A stretch of 23,028 nucleotides of DNA from a virus, in IMG/VR virus record IMGVR_UViG_3300025853_000706, positions 1-23,028 of that record, one strand, 5' to 3'. The notes beneath the pieces were generated by a model, which did not search any database, was not told the DNA's origin, and worked only from the letters and a program-made list of their open reading frames with translations. Of this stretch, positions 1 through 5,249 are shown in pieces; positions within the stretch are counted from its first letter, which is position 1, and every line of letters begins with the position of its first letter. A program made the translations under genes and the position numbers.

Positions 1-55
1 CTGGCACTACAATCGTACTGCTGTTGAGCGTTGTAATGCGAGGCTGACATGGTAG
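1..55 (+). CDS. 3' end of an upstream late gene (partial)
   Basis: A reading frame open from the window edge (codons from base 2) ends at TAG 53-55 and encodes WHYNRTAVERCNARLTW. Its stop overlaps the next ATG at 49, as is usual for neighbours here. Another frame also stays open until TGA at 45-47, so the choice rests on residue composition and the overlap. Its product would be a late protein, perhaps of the tail or lysis module, but too little is present to identify it. Confidence 0.35.
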   Translation, partial: WHYNRTAVERCNARLTW

Positions 56-543
56 TTGCTGAGGTACTAACTGGTATTGCGTTAGTTCAGCAATCCGTCA
101 AATTTATCAAAGAAAATATTAGCACTGCTCAGGACATAGGGCAGATAGCCAGCCAGATAGATGATCTGTTTGCTGGTGAAAAACAGGTGCAGCAAGCTAG
201 AGCCAAGAAGTCTGGCACTGGTTTGGGCGATCAGTTTGGTGTTGATACTGTAGCTAAAGAAATCATTGACGCTAAGATTGCTGCTGAAAAGCTACAAGAA
301 GTAGCGACTATGGTTGACATGCGGTTTGGTCATGGCACTTGGGCTGGCATTATAGCTGAGAGAGCCAAGCGTATCCAAGAGGCTAAAGAAGCAGAGGCCA
401 TAGCTAGACGCAAGCAGATACAAGAAGCTAGAGAGTTTGAAGAAACAATGAAGCAAGCTGTTCTTATTGGATCAGTTATTGTTATAGCAATTGGTTTGTT
501 TATTTTCTTAATGGTCAGTGTAGCAAAGGCGTTTGTCATATGA
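49..543 (+). CDS. One-TM coiled-coil protein at the head of the lysis cassette
   Basis: The 164-residue product has a weakly hydrophobic amphipathic N-terminus (residues 1-25), a long charged helical stretch rich in Ala, Glu, Lys and Gln (about 50-135), and one clear transmembrane segment at the C-terminus (about 137-164, VLIGSVIVIAIGLFIFLMVS). This predicts a membrane-anchored coiled coil with a very short tail outside the anchor. The start at 49 has GAGG six bases upstream. The stop overlaps the next start at 540. I recall similar proteins beside holin genes in uncultured marine phages, but I cannot name a family. A spanin-like role or a minor virion role are both possible; no lipobox or signal peptide is visible. 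Confidence 0.75.
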   Translation: MVVAEVLTGIALVQQSVKFIKENISTAQDIGQIASQIDDLFAGEKQVQQARAKKSGTGLGDQFGVDTVAKEIIDAKIAAEKLQEVATMVDMRFGHGTWAGIIAERAKRIQEAKEAEAIARRKQIQEAREFEETMKQAVLIGSVIVIAIGLFIFLMVSVAKAFVI

Positions 544-749
544 TTACAGTTGAACAGTTCTTAGCTTGGAAGATACTGCCACGCTTTATGATGCTTGCAT
601 CTACAGTTATGTCATGGCGGTGTGCTGAATGGTTCATGGAACTTGACGCTCCGACTGCAAGCCAGTCAGCGTTTGTATCTGTAGTTATGGGCGTGATGAC
701 TGGTGTGTTTGGCATCTGGATGGGGCATGAACACAAGGATCACAAGTAA
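540..749 (+). CDS. Small two-TM protein, holin-like candidate
   Basis: The 69-residue product has two hydrophobic stretches, about residues 12-33 (LPRFMMLASTVMSWRCAEWF) and 43-62 (AFVSVVMGVMTGVFGIWMG), joined by a short acidic and polar loop, and a charged C-terminus (HEHKDHK). That matches a class II holin: two helices, short loop, charged tail. It overlaps the gene before it by four bases (ATG within CATATGA) and the next gene by one base (TAATG). Its position between a one-TM protein and a second holin candidate supports a part in lysis. No holin family is recognised with certainty; it could instead be an antiholin partner of the 949 gene. Confidence 0.7.
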   Translation: MITVEQFLAWKILPRFMMLASTVMSWRCAEWFMELDAPTASQSAFVSVVMGVMTGVFGIWMGHEHKDHK

Positions 750-952
750 TGTGGCAAGCATTGGTAACAGCTTGCTTCATAGCAAACATGGATCAGTGTG
801 TAGTCTTGGAAGGACAGCAGTGGTTTGAGACTGAATCCAGATGCAAAGCTAGGGCATTGGAAATGGCTGGTGATGTTAATCGTTACATGAAATCACATAA
901 GCCAGTTAGATATCAGTGTAGGAAACTAGCAGGGGGTATGTTGACACAATGA
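749..952 (+). CDS. Small cysteine-containing lysis-cassette protein
   Basis: The 67-residue product has a short hydrophobic N-terminus (residues 2-13) and four cysteines at 9, 17, 32 and 57. The conserved-looking order is CVVLEGQQWFETESRC followed by a helical segment and YQCRKL. Paired cysteines after a short hydrophobic start suggest a protein that works outside the cytoplasm with disulfide bonds. The start is supported by AAGGA nine bases upstream and by the TAATG overlap with the upstream gene; its stop overlaps the next ATG (ATGA at 949-952). No family is recognised. A periplasmic lysis accessory is a guess from context only. Confidence 0.65.
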   Translation: MWQALVTACFIANMDQCVVLEGQQWFETESRCKARALEMAGDVNRYMKSHKPVRYQCRKLAGGMLTQ

Positions 953-1326
953 TACAGGCATTGATTGGGCCTATTGCATCGTTAGCTGGTAGCTGGATGG
1001 AATCAAAGGTCGAGCAAACCAAAGCCAAAGGTAAGGTTGCTCAAGCTAAAGCAGAGGCAGAAGCAGAAGTAATGAAAGTGGCTGCTACCCATGAAGCTGG
1101 TTGGGAAAAGATTATGGCTAAGTCCAGCGACAATAGCTGGAAGGATGAAGCTTGGACCATTTTGTTTATCATTATTATTGCTATGTGCTTTATTCCTTTT
1201 ACTCAACCTTATGTTGAGCGTGGCTTTACGGCTTTGGATGGTACACCTGACTGGTTTCAGTACGCAGTTTATGCTTCAATAGCTGCAAGCTTTGGATTGC
1301 GTAGCTTGAAAGGTATTAAGAAATGA
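949..1326 (+). CDS. Holin, gene-transfer-agent 3TM type
   Basis: The 125-residue protein starts with a hydrophobic segment (residues 1-18), continues with an Ala/Glu/Lys helical stretch (about 19-60), then has two strong membrane segments, about 69-88 (WTILFIIIIAMCFIPFT) and 103-119 (WFQYAVYASIAASFGLRSL). This plan, with the Trp-rich junction before the second helix and an FGLRS-like end, fits the 'Holin of 3TMs, for gene-transfer release' family (PF11351). Such a protein would form membrane lesions that release the endolysin. Its stop overlaps the start of the endolysin gene (ATGA at 1323-1326), which indicates coupled translation of holin and endolysin. Confidence 0.75.
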   Translation: MIQALIGPIASLAGSWMESKVEQTKAKGKVAQAKAEAEAEVMKVAATHEAGWEKIMAKSSDNSWKDEAWTILFIIIIAMCFIPFTQPYVERGFTALDGTPDWFQYAVYASIAASFGLRSLKGIKK

Positions 1327-1772
1327 AACTATCAGAACATTTTAGCTTGGAAGAAATGACCAAGAGCCAGACAGCTTTGCGGCGTAACCTTCCTAACACG
1401 CCCTCAGAAGCTCATACAGAGGCGTTGATTCTTTTGTGTGAGAATGTACTAGAGCCAGTGCGAAGCCACTTCAGCATACCGTTTACGCCCAGCAGTGGCT
1501 ATCGCAGTGCCGAGCTTTGTGTTGCGATAGGTAGTTCTGTCTCCAGTCAGCATGCAAAGGGCGAAGCTGCTGACTTTGAGGTGCCATCTATATCTAATCT
1601 TGAGTTGTGTACTTGGATTATTAACAACCTAGATTTCGATCAGCTTATTCTTGAGTGTTATACTGGTGGCAATACTGGATGGGTACACTGTAGCTATAAG
1701 GCAGAGGGCAATCGTAAAGAAGTTCTTACCTATGATAAAGAGAATGGCTATCGTAAAGGCTTGCTAACTTAA
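1323..1772 (+). CDS. Endolysin, peptidase M15A-type D-Ala/L-Ala endopeptidase
   Basis: The 149-residue protein has the full zinc-peptidase signature of family M15 (PF08291). The motif SSQHAKGEAADFEV supplies H77 and D84 and WVHCS supplies H122, the three expected metal ligands. The N-terminus (LSEHFSLEEMTKSQTALRR) and the SSGYRS segment at 58-62 are typical of phage M15A endolysins, which cut peptidoglycan cross-link or stem peptides. There is no signal peptide, so release would depend on the holin encoded just upstream. AAAGG lies nine bases before the ATG. It is the last rightward gene of the lysis cassette; a hairpin follows directly. T7 instead uses an amidase, so the lysis module does not come from a T7 relative. 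Confidence 0.93.
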   Translation: MKLSEHFSLEEMTKSQTALRRNLPNTPSEAHTEALILLCENVLEPVRSHFSIPFTPSSGYRSAELCVAIGSSVSSQHAKGEAADFEVPSISNLELCTWIINNLDFDQLILECYTGGNTGWVHCSYKAEGNRKEVLTYDKENGYRKGLLT

Positions 1773-1774
1773 AA

Positions 1775-1808
1775 TGGGCCAGCCGTAATTTGGGAAACGG
1801 CTGACCCA
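1775..1808. terminator. Hairpin terminator between converging transcripts
   Basis: Arms TGGGCCAGCCG (1775-1785) and CGGCTGACCCA (1798-1808) pair over 11 positions with one C/A mismatch and a 12-base loop. It follows the endolysin stop by two bases. On the minus strand the hairpin is followed by TTTT, so it suits the leftward recombination transcript best; on the plus strand a second weaker hairpin (AGCAGG 1811-1816 with CCTGCT 1832-1837) comes next and is followed by TTT. Confidence 0.7.
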
Positions 1809-1837
1809 CTAGCAGGCGGAGAACTAATCAACCTGCT

Positions 1838-2254
1838 TTAAAATGGTACATCTTCTGGCTTGATTGCGCTAGTGACATTCTCATCTTTGATGTTGTCACC
1901 GAACTCAGGAATGTGATCGTCTGCTGGCTTTGGCTTGTACTCTGAAACATTCAGCGACATGTATGCGTTGTCGCCTTTCATTTCTTTCCAAGCTGCAATC
2001 TTCCAGTCTTGATGCAGTCCGTCTAGTGGACCGCTATAGTCTGGTGCTTTCTCGTTACCCTTCTTGTCGTTGGGAAACAGAACGCCAACCTTTTGGAATA
2101 CTTCGATGCGCTTGTTGCCATCTCGTGACTCAGCCATGATGAGTGCGACCTGACCATCCTCGCCCATGATGTTGAGTTTACCTTGCAGAATAAACTGCTG
2201 CTCTGGGAATGGCTTGAAGGCTGCGCCACGGTTAGTGTTATCATACTCAGTCAT
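1838..2254 (-). CDS. DUF736-like protein with SSB-like C-terminal tip
   Basis: The 138-residue protein shows a compact beta-rich core (about 20-107) with the stretch GNEKAPDYSGPLDG (66-79) and a later WKIAAWKEMKGDNAYMSLNV (84-103). These resemble DUF736, where a Lys-x-Pro-Asp-Tyr segment precedes a Gly/Trp-containing strand and a YLSL strand. The last third is acidic and disordered-looking and ends in PEDVPF, close to the DDIPF tip that bacterial SSB proteins use to recruit partners. Together with the ERF and YqaJ genes upstream in the same operon this suggests a single-stranded-DNA-binding or recombination accessory protein. The start at 2254 has AAGGAGAACAGCA upstream. The family assignment is by eye and moderate; the tail is read directly. 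Confidence 0.75.
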   Translation of the reverse strand: MTEYDNTNRGAAFKPFPEQQFILQGKLNIMGEDGQVALIMAESRDGNKRIEVFQKVGVLFPNDKKGNEKAPDYSGPLDGLHQDWKIAAWKEMKGDNAYMSLNVSEYKPKPADDHIPEFGDNIKDENVTSAIKPEDVPF

Positions 2255-2375
2255 TGCTGTTCTCCTTTTTTGTACGCTCTTCTAAGAGCCATAATATTTT
2301 TTCTACCTTATGCTCAAGGTTAGTGAGCCTTATTTTTATTTCTTCTAAATGCAAAACAAACTTTGAAGAAAACAT
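2247..2375 (-). CDS. 42-residue coiled-coil miniprotein coupled to the recombination genes
   Basis: This short frame starts at an ATG that shares its first base with the ERF gene's TAA stop (TAATG), nine bases after a strong GAGGAG site, and ends at TGA after crossing the start of the DUF736-like gene. The product begins MFSSKFVLHLEEIKIRLTNL and continues into a Leu/Ile heptad-like helix (LEHKVEKILWLLEERTKKE), so it should be a short, charged dimeric coiled coil. Its end carries the ribosome-binding site of the next gene. The tight coupling on both sides argues for a real gene. It may be an accessory of the recombination proteins; no family is recognised. Confidence 0.6.
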   Translation of the reverse strand: MFSSKFVLHLEEIKIRLTNLEHKVEKILWLLEERTKKENSND

Positions 2376-2830
2376 TACCACTTCTCCTCTGGTGGCAATC
2401 TACCATCGTCATCAAGCTTAACGCTCTTGACCTTTGTTACCTTGGGGTTGGGCATGCTAGCTGAGTTACCGTCATCATCTTCTGATGGCAGTCCGAATGC
2501 AGATTGTAAGCCATAGCGTTTAGCATATGTGATACCGCTGCCCATCTTCTGTGGATCAGTAGGGTCTTTGACTAATACAGGTGTACGTCCAGTCATTGAC
2601 TCTCCTGACTCATGCATGACAACTGTAGTTACAAAGATGTAATGCTCATCAAAGTCAACAAGCTGCGTAAATGTAAGCCCACACTTGCCAGCTTCTGCCC
2701 TAACAGTCTCAATAACTTCTTCAAGACTGGCATAGTTTGATTTGAAGAATGGATTTTTTGCAGTCTTCTTAGCTGCTGCTCCAGTGTTGTGAAACTGGAT
2801 GAGTGCTTTGGTTATGTTCTTTAGTTCCAT
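2375..2830 (-). CDS. erf: ERF-family single-strand annealing recombinase
   Basis: The 151-residue protein carries the ERF superfamily signature (PF04404): NPFFKSNYASLEEV near residues 26-39, the core GSGITYAKRYGLQSAFGL at 97-114 and the acidic EDDDGN at 117-122. ERF proteins, like P22 Erf, anneal complementary single strands during phage recombination and genome circularisation. It is shorter than P22 Erf (about 200 residues), with only a brief Lys-rich tail after the core. The start at 2830 lies one base beyond the YqaJ gene's stop and has AAGGAGAACTAAA upstream, which forms the last codons of that gene. Pairing with an exonuclease next door is the usual two-component recombination arrangement. 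Confidence 0.9.
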   Translation of the reverse strand: MELKNITKALIQFHNTGAAAKKTAKNPFFKSNYASLEEVIETVRAEAGKCGLTFTQLVDFDEHYIFVTTVVMHESGESMTGRTPVLVKDPTDPQKMGSGITYAKRYGLQSAFGLPSEDDDGNSASMPNPKVTKVKSVKLDDDGRLPPEEKW

Positions 2831-2831
2831 T

Positions 2832-3653
2832 TTAGTTCTCCTTGACTGTGATGCGTAATGATCCGCGCTTATCGCGTTTGATGGCTAGAAGATCACAGTA
2901 TACTTCTCGCTCATCGTCACCAACCATAGCCTTGAGGTCAGACTTGGCTGACTCAAATAGCTTTGCTGATTTCTCTTGTTCGATGTAGTCATGGCATCGG
3001 CTGATAAATTCGTTGTCGGCTGATGCATCTCGTTTGACTAAGCCATCGACCTTGATCTTATCTATAGATACAGGTGGCACTTCGTTATCACCGAAAGGGC
3101 GGGTGTCCTCAGTGACATGCCTCCAGAACTCGGTGATGTGTACCTTCATCTTGTTGATGTAATCCCAATCTTTCTGTACATATACAGCAGCCCACTTGCG
3201 GTTGCCAAAGATAACAGATAGATAGCAGCCCTTGGCTTGGTGTAGCCACATGTAGAACTGCATCTGTGGCATGTACATACTTAAACAATTTTCCATATTG
3301 TTTGTTTCGTATGTATGTTTGCACTCAATGATCTCGTCAGTAAATTTTCTGTCCATCATAATATGACCATCGACTTGCCCCTTGAGAGGCACACCTTCCC
3401 AGTTCATCTCTGCTGTAAGGCCATGACCTTCGCCTTTGTGCATAACATGCTGTACTGTTTCAGTGTCAGTAAACATCTGTTTATCAAACCAACGCTTGTT
3501 AAAGTGTTCAGTCTCTGAGCCTAGCTGTACTGCTAAATTATCTGAGAGATCATCAGGCTCTGACTTGCCTGTCTTCTCTTCCCACAAGGCAATCCAATCG
3601 CCTCGCATAATGCGATTCATATCTGAGCCGCCTAGAAATCCTAGTCTGTTCAT
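2832..3653 (-). CDS. YqaJ-type viral recombinase exonuclease
   Basis: The 273-residue protein fits the YqaJ viral recombinase family (PF09588), a PD-(D/E)XK nuclease that resects double-stranded DNA so that a partner can anneal the exposed strand. Visible motifs are GGSD at 8-11, QLGSETEHF with E47 and E49 at 43-51, GQVDGH with the metal ligand D95, IIECKH with E110 and K112, and PQMQFYMWL (129-137) with the conserved Gln of this fold. The C-terminal third (about 200-273) is charged and less typical. The start at 3653 has AAGGAGAACTACT upstream. A promoter candidate sits 20-50 bases before it, so this gene probably opens its own recombination transcript with ERF and the DUF736-like gene. Confidence 0.88.
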   Translation of the reverse strand: MNRLGFLGGSDMNRIMRGDWIALWEEKTGKSEPDDLSDNLAVQLGSETEHFNKRWFDKQMFTDTETVQHVMHKGEGHGLTAEMNWEGVPLKGQVDGHIMMDRKFTDEIIECKHTYETNNMENCLSMYMPQMQFYMWLHQAKGCYLSVIFGNRKWAAVYVQKDWDYINKMKVHITEFWRHVTEDTRPFGDNEVPPVSIDKIKVDGLVKRDASADNEFISRCHDYIEQEKSAKLFESAKSDLKAMVGDDEREVYCDLLAIKRDKRGSLRITVKEN

Positions 3654-3673
3654 AGTAGTTCTCCTTTTGATTT

Positions 3674-3702
3674 ATTATACTGCAACTATGCAGTTAGATC
3701 AA
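3674..3702 (-). promoter_or_regulatory. Leftward promoter with operator-like dyad in the spacer
   Basis: On the minus strand TTGATC (3702-3697) and TATAAT (3679-3674) are 17 bases apart, a perfect -10 box with a 4/6 -35 box. The spacer holds an inverted repeat, ACTGCA-ACTA-TGCAGT on the plus strand (3679-3694), which is where a repressor could block polymerase. It overlaps the last codons of the upstream gene and would drive the exonuclease, ERF and DUF736-like genes. Confidence 0.6.
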
Positions 3703-4312
3703 GCTTCTTTTGTTGTAGTGATGAGAGCATTAACTCTCTACGTCTAAGTCTCCACTTGATATGCTTGTGAAACTCTGAGTATGAAGGCCAGAAAGTCGTA
3801 GTCTCGGACACCTGCTTGATTGCATACTTAACTATATCTGCTGGATAGACTGACAGTTCATTAGCTATAGCTTGTATTCGCATTGCATGATCGTCTGATG
3901 ACTCACCTGCTGGCTTCACCACCAGCGCAGCCAGCAGCGTGAGGTCATCGACTAACATTTCTTTAGGCATGGGAACCATAGCTTGCATAACTGTAGCTAT
4001 ACATTTGTTTACGTCATCAACCGATGTTGATTCTATTCTGTAGCCGCTGACAATAATATCTACTCCATCATCCTTGAAGCTACTGCGACTAATCTCTACC
4101 ACCTTGCAGCCTGTTGTGCATTCTAGCGAAGTGAGAAGCAGACTGTCGACTCTGGCTGGATTGTTTACCTGTAGCATTCGATCCAGACCTGCCTGTATTT
4201 GATCGCCACTCAATATGATTTGAACACCAGTATCTGTAGGCTCTGTCGAAGGACGCAAATTTTTTGCCTGTTGCTTGATGGTAGTTAACGAACTTATCTG
4301 CTTGAGCGACAT
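3686..4312 (-). CDS. P-like helicase-loader candidate
   Basis: The 208-residue protein has a segment at about 127-185 with LAALVVKPAGESSDDHAMRI, ELSVYPADIVKYAIKQV and FWPSYSEFHKHI. This pattern (alpha-helical block, 'YPADVV..A', then 'FWPSxxEF') is common in phage replication proteins that sit next to an O-like initiator, where the partner loads the DnaB helicase. The loader role is inferred from this pattern and position, not from a named domain. The start at 4312 is backed by a strong AAGGAGG nine bases upstream, although it lies 224 bases inside the 3' end of the initiator gene in another frame. The C-terminus is basic (KWRLRRRELM). Confidence 0.75.
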   Translation of the reverse strand: MSLKQISSLTTIKQQAKNLRPSTEPTDTGVQIILSGDQIQAGLDRMLQVNNPARVDSLLLTSLECTTGCKVVEISRSSFKDDGVDIIVSGYRIESTSVDDVNKCIATVMQAMVPMPKEMLVDDLTLLAALVVKPAGESSDDHAMRIQAIANELSVYPADIVKYAIKQVSETTTFWPSYSEFHKHIKWRLRRRELMLSSLQQKKLDLTA

Positions 4313-4751
4313 GATCTATAGCCTCCTTGTGTTTAGCATCTATGGATTTGCAAAGGTCATCGCTTGGAAACCAGCCATCTGGAACCTGACCCTTTGTGTT
4401 CTTTGTTTCTTTATTGGTTATTGATAGGTTAGTGTTGCTGTCTGCAACAGGGGTGTTGCTCTCTGCAATAGGGGTGTTGCAGTGTGCAATATTTTTTGGG
4501 AATATTATGTATCGTGTTGACTTGCCTGTGTGTCCACGATCTCTAGTTAAGTAGCCGTGATCTTCCAGCCAGTGCAGCTTGCGCGTTACTGTAGCTACAG
4601 ACATAGCAGTACGTTGTGATAGTCGGCTTAGACTAGGCCAGCATAGGTGCTTGTCTTCATCTGCATGATCTGCAAGCACAACCATTAGCCATTTTGCATA
4701 GCAGTCAGGTATCTCTGCCTTGATTGCTCTCGCCATTAGTAGAAATGCCAT
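4089..4751 (-). CDS. O-like replication initiator, HTH type
   Basis: The 220-residue protein has an N-terminal winged-helix domain (about 4-84) of the HTH_36 kind: a helical ALADHAxxD-like start, CWPSLSRLSQRTAMSVATV as recognition region, then LEDHGYLTRDRG. A linker (about 88-125) carries the repeated peptide NTPIAES / NTPVADS, encoded by 21-bp DNA repeats. The C-terminal domain (about 128-182) has FVNYHQATGKKFASFDRAYR followed by a Trp-rich end, as in phage replication proteins that meet the helicase loader. The tail is Ser/Gln/Arg rich. The start at 4751 has GAAGGAGAACTACG upstream and overlaps the nuclease gene by 47 bases. The layout (N-terminal DNA binding, repeats in the middle of the gene, loader gene next) parallels lambda O and P. 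Confidence 0.82.
   Translation of the reverse strand: MAFLLMARAIKAEIPDCYAKWLMVVLADHADEDKHLCWPSLSRLSQRTAMSVATVTRKLHWLEDHGYLTRDRGHTGKSTRYIIFPKNIAHCNTPIAESNTPVADSNTNLSITNKETKNTKGQVPDGWFPSDDLCKSIDAKHKEAIDHVAQADKFVNYHQATGKKFASFDRAYRYWCSNHIEWRSNTGRSGSNATGKQSSQSRQSASHFARMHNRLQGGRD
4392..4494 (-). other. Candidate replication origin inside the initiator gene
   Basis: Reading in the direction of the gene, the three dyad repeats are followed at once by about 40 bases (4431 down to 4392) that are roughly three-quarters A+T and about two-thirds purine. Lambda's origin lies inside gene O with the same order: dyad iterons bound by O, then an AT-rich purine-biased unwinding tract. The other flank (4491-4510) is also AT-rich. 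Function as an origin is inferred from this layout and from the gene it sits in. Confidence 0.6.
4432..4494 (-). repeat. Three tandem 21-bp repeats (iteron-like)
   Basis: Units lie at 4432-4452, 4453-4473 and 4474-4494 with an exact 21-bp period. All begin GTGTTGC on the plus strand and each contains a TTGC-N5-GCAA dyad; the N5 is TGTCT, TCTCT and AGTGT. Unit 1 has perfect GTTGC/GCAAC arms and unit 3 perfect TTGCA/TGCAA arms. Being 21 bp, they keep the frame and encode the seven-residue repeats in the initiator's linker. Confidence 0.9.
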
Positions 4752-5076
4752 CGTAGTTCTCCTTCAATAATGGTGCTATCTTTTCTTCAAAGACATCACC
4801 ATCAAAGATGATTAGTGTTTTAGGTTTGCCTTCCCTGCGCTTGTAGAACAGCACATCTCTAACTACAGTGAATGGGTTTGGAAAGTTAGACTTGTCGCGG
4901 TACTTTACTTCAACCACCAAGGGGTTTTGTCCGACTTCCCAGATGATGTCTCCGCTATACTCGCCTCCCAACGCTCCGCTGAGTGGTTGCCTCTTCGCTT
5001 TGAAGCCAATTTTTTGTAGCCATTTGACGAAGACTCTTTCGTGATAGTCTCCTTTTGCGCGACTCTTGCTTGCCAT
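4705..5076 (-). CDS. Holliday-junction-resolvase-like PD-(D/E)XK nuclease
   Basis: Using the ATG at 5076 (GAGGCAG with suitable spacing upstream) the product has 123 residues and starts MASKSRAKGDYHERVFVKWL. E13, D43 in YSGDIIW and E56-V-K58 in LVVEVKYR form a complete PD-(D/E)XK site. Basic residues and the RQPLSGALGGEYSGD stretch (29-43) match archaeal-type Hjc resolvases, where KGxxxER begins the domain and R-x-P-x-SG precedes the metal-binding Asp. It should cut branched DNA during phage recombination or before packaging. The frame is open further upstream to 5172, but that extension looks unlike the family. The gene overlaps the zinc-ribbon frame upstream by 172 bases and the initiator downstream by 47. 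Confidence 0.82.
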   Translation of the reverse strand: MASKSRAKGDYHERVFVKWLQKIGFKAKRQPLSGALGGEYSGDIIWEVGQNPLVVEVKYRDKSNFPNPFTVVRDVLFYKRREGKPKTLIIFDGDVFEEKIAPLLKENYDGISTNGESNQGRDT

Positions 5077-5249
5077 GTGTCTGCCTCGTAACAATCTACA
5101 CATATGGTGTAGTAGGTTGGCGGTTTCTCTGTAGCTAGAATGCAGACAAACCAAGGAGTAGATGTATCGCAAGCATCACAAGGGTAAGACTTGCCTGTCG
5201 TATCATATATTCTTTTTTTTGTGGACTTTGATCGTGAGGCCAAGAGCAT
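4905..5249 (-). CDS. Zinc-ribbon protein, possibly the C-terminal part of the HTH gene before it
   Basis: The frame encodes up to 114 residues. The convincing part is residues 14-64: YPCDACDTSTPWFVC and later YYTICVDCYEADTW place cysteines at 24, 27, 36, 50 and 53, a CxxC...CxxC zinc ribbon. The later part is Ser/Lys rich and lies opposite no known motif; it shares its DNA in another frame with the nuclease gene. No good ribosome-binding site precedes the ATG at 5249. The frame overlaps the HTH gene that ends at 5203, close to a run of eight A (minus strand), so the ribbon may be reached by a frameshift rather than by its own start. Likely a DNA- or protein-binding regulatory domain. Confidence 0.5.
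   Translation of the reverse strand: MLLASRSKSTKKRIYDTTGKSYPCDACDTSTPWFVCILATEKPPTYYTICVDCYEADTWQARVAQKETITKESSSNGYKKLASKRRGNHSAERWEASIAETSSGKSDKTPWWLK

Noticed and set aside
4432-4494. CRISPR-like tandem repeats
   Set aside because: Units are directly joined at 21 bp with no spacers and lie in frame within a gene; iterons explain them better.
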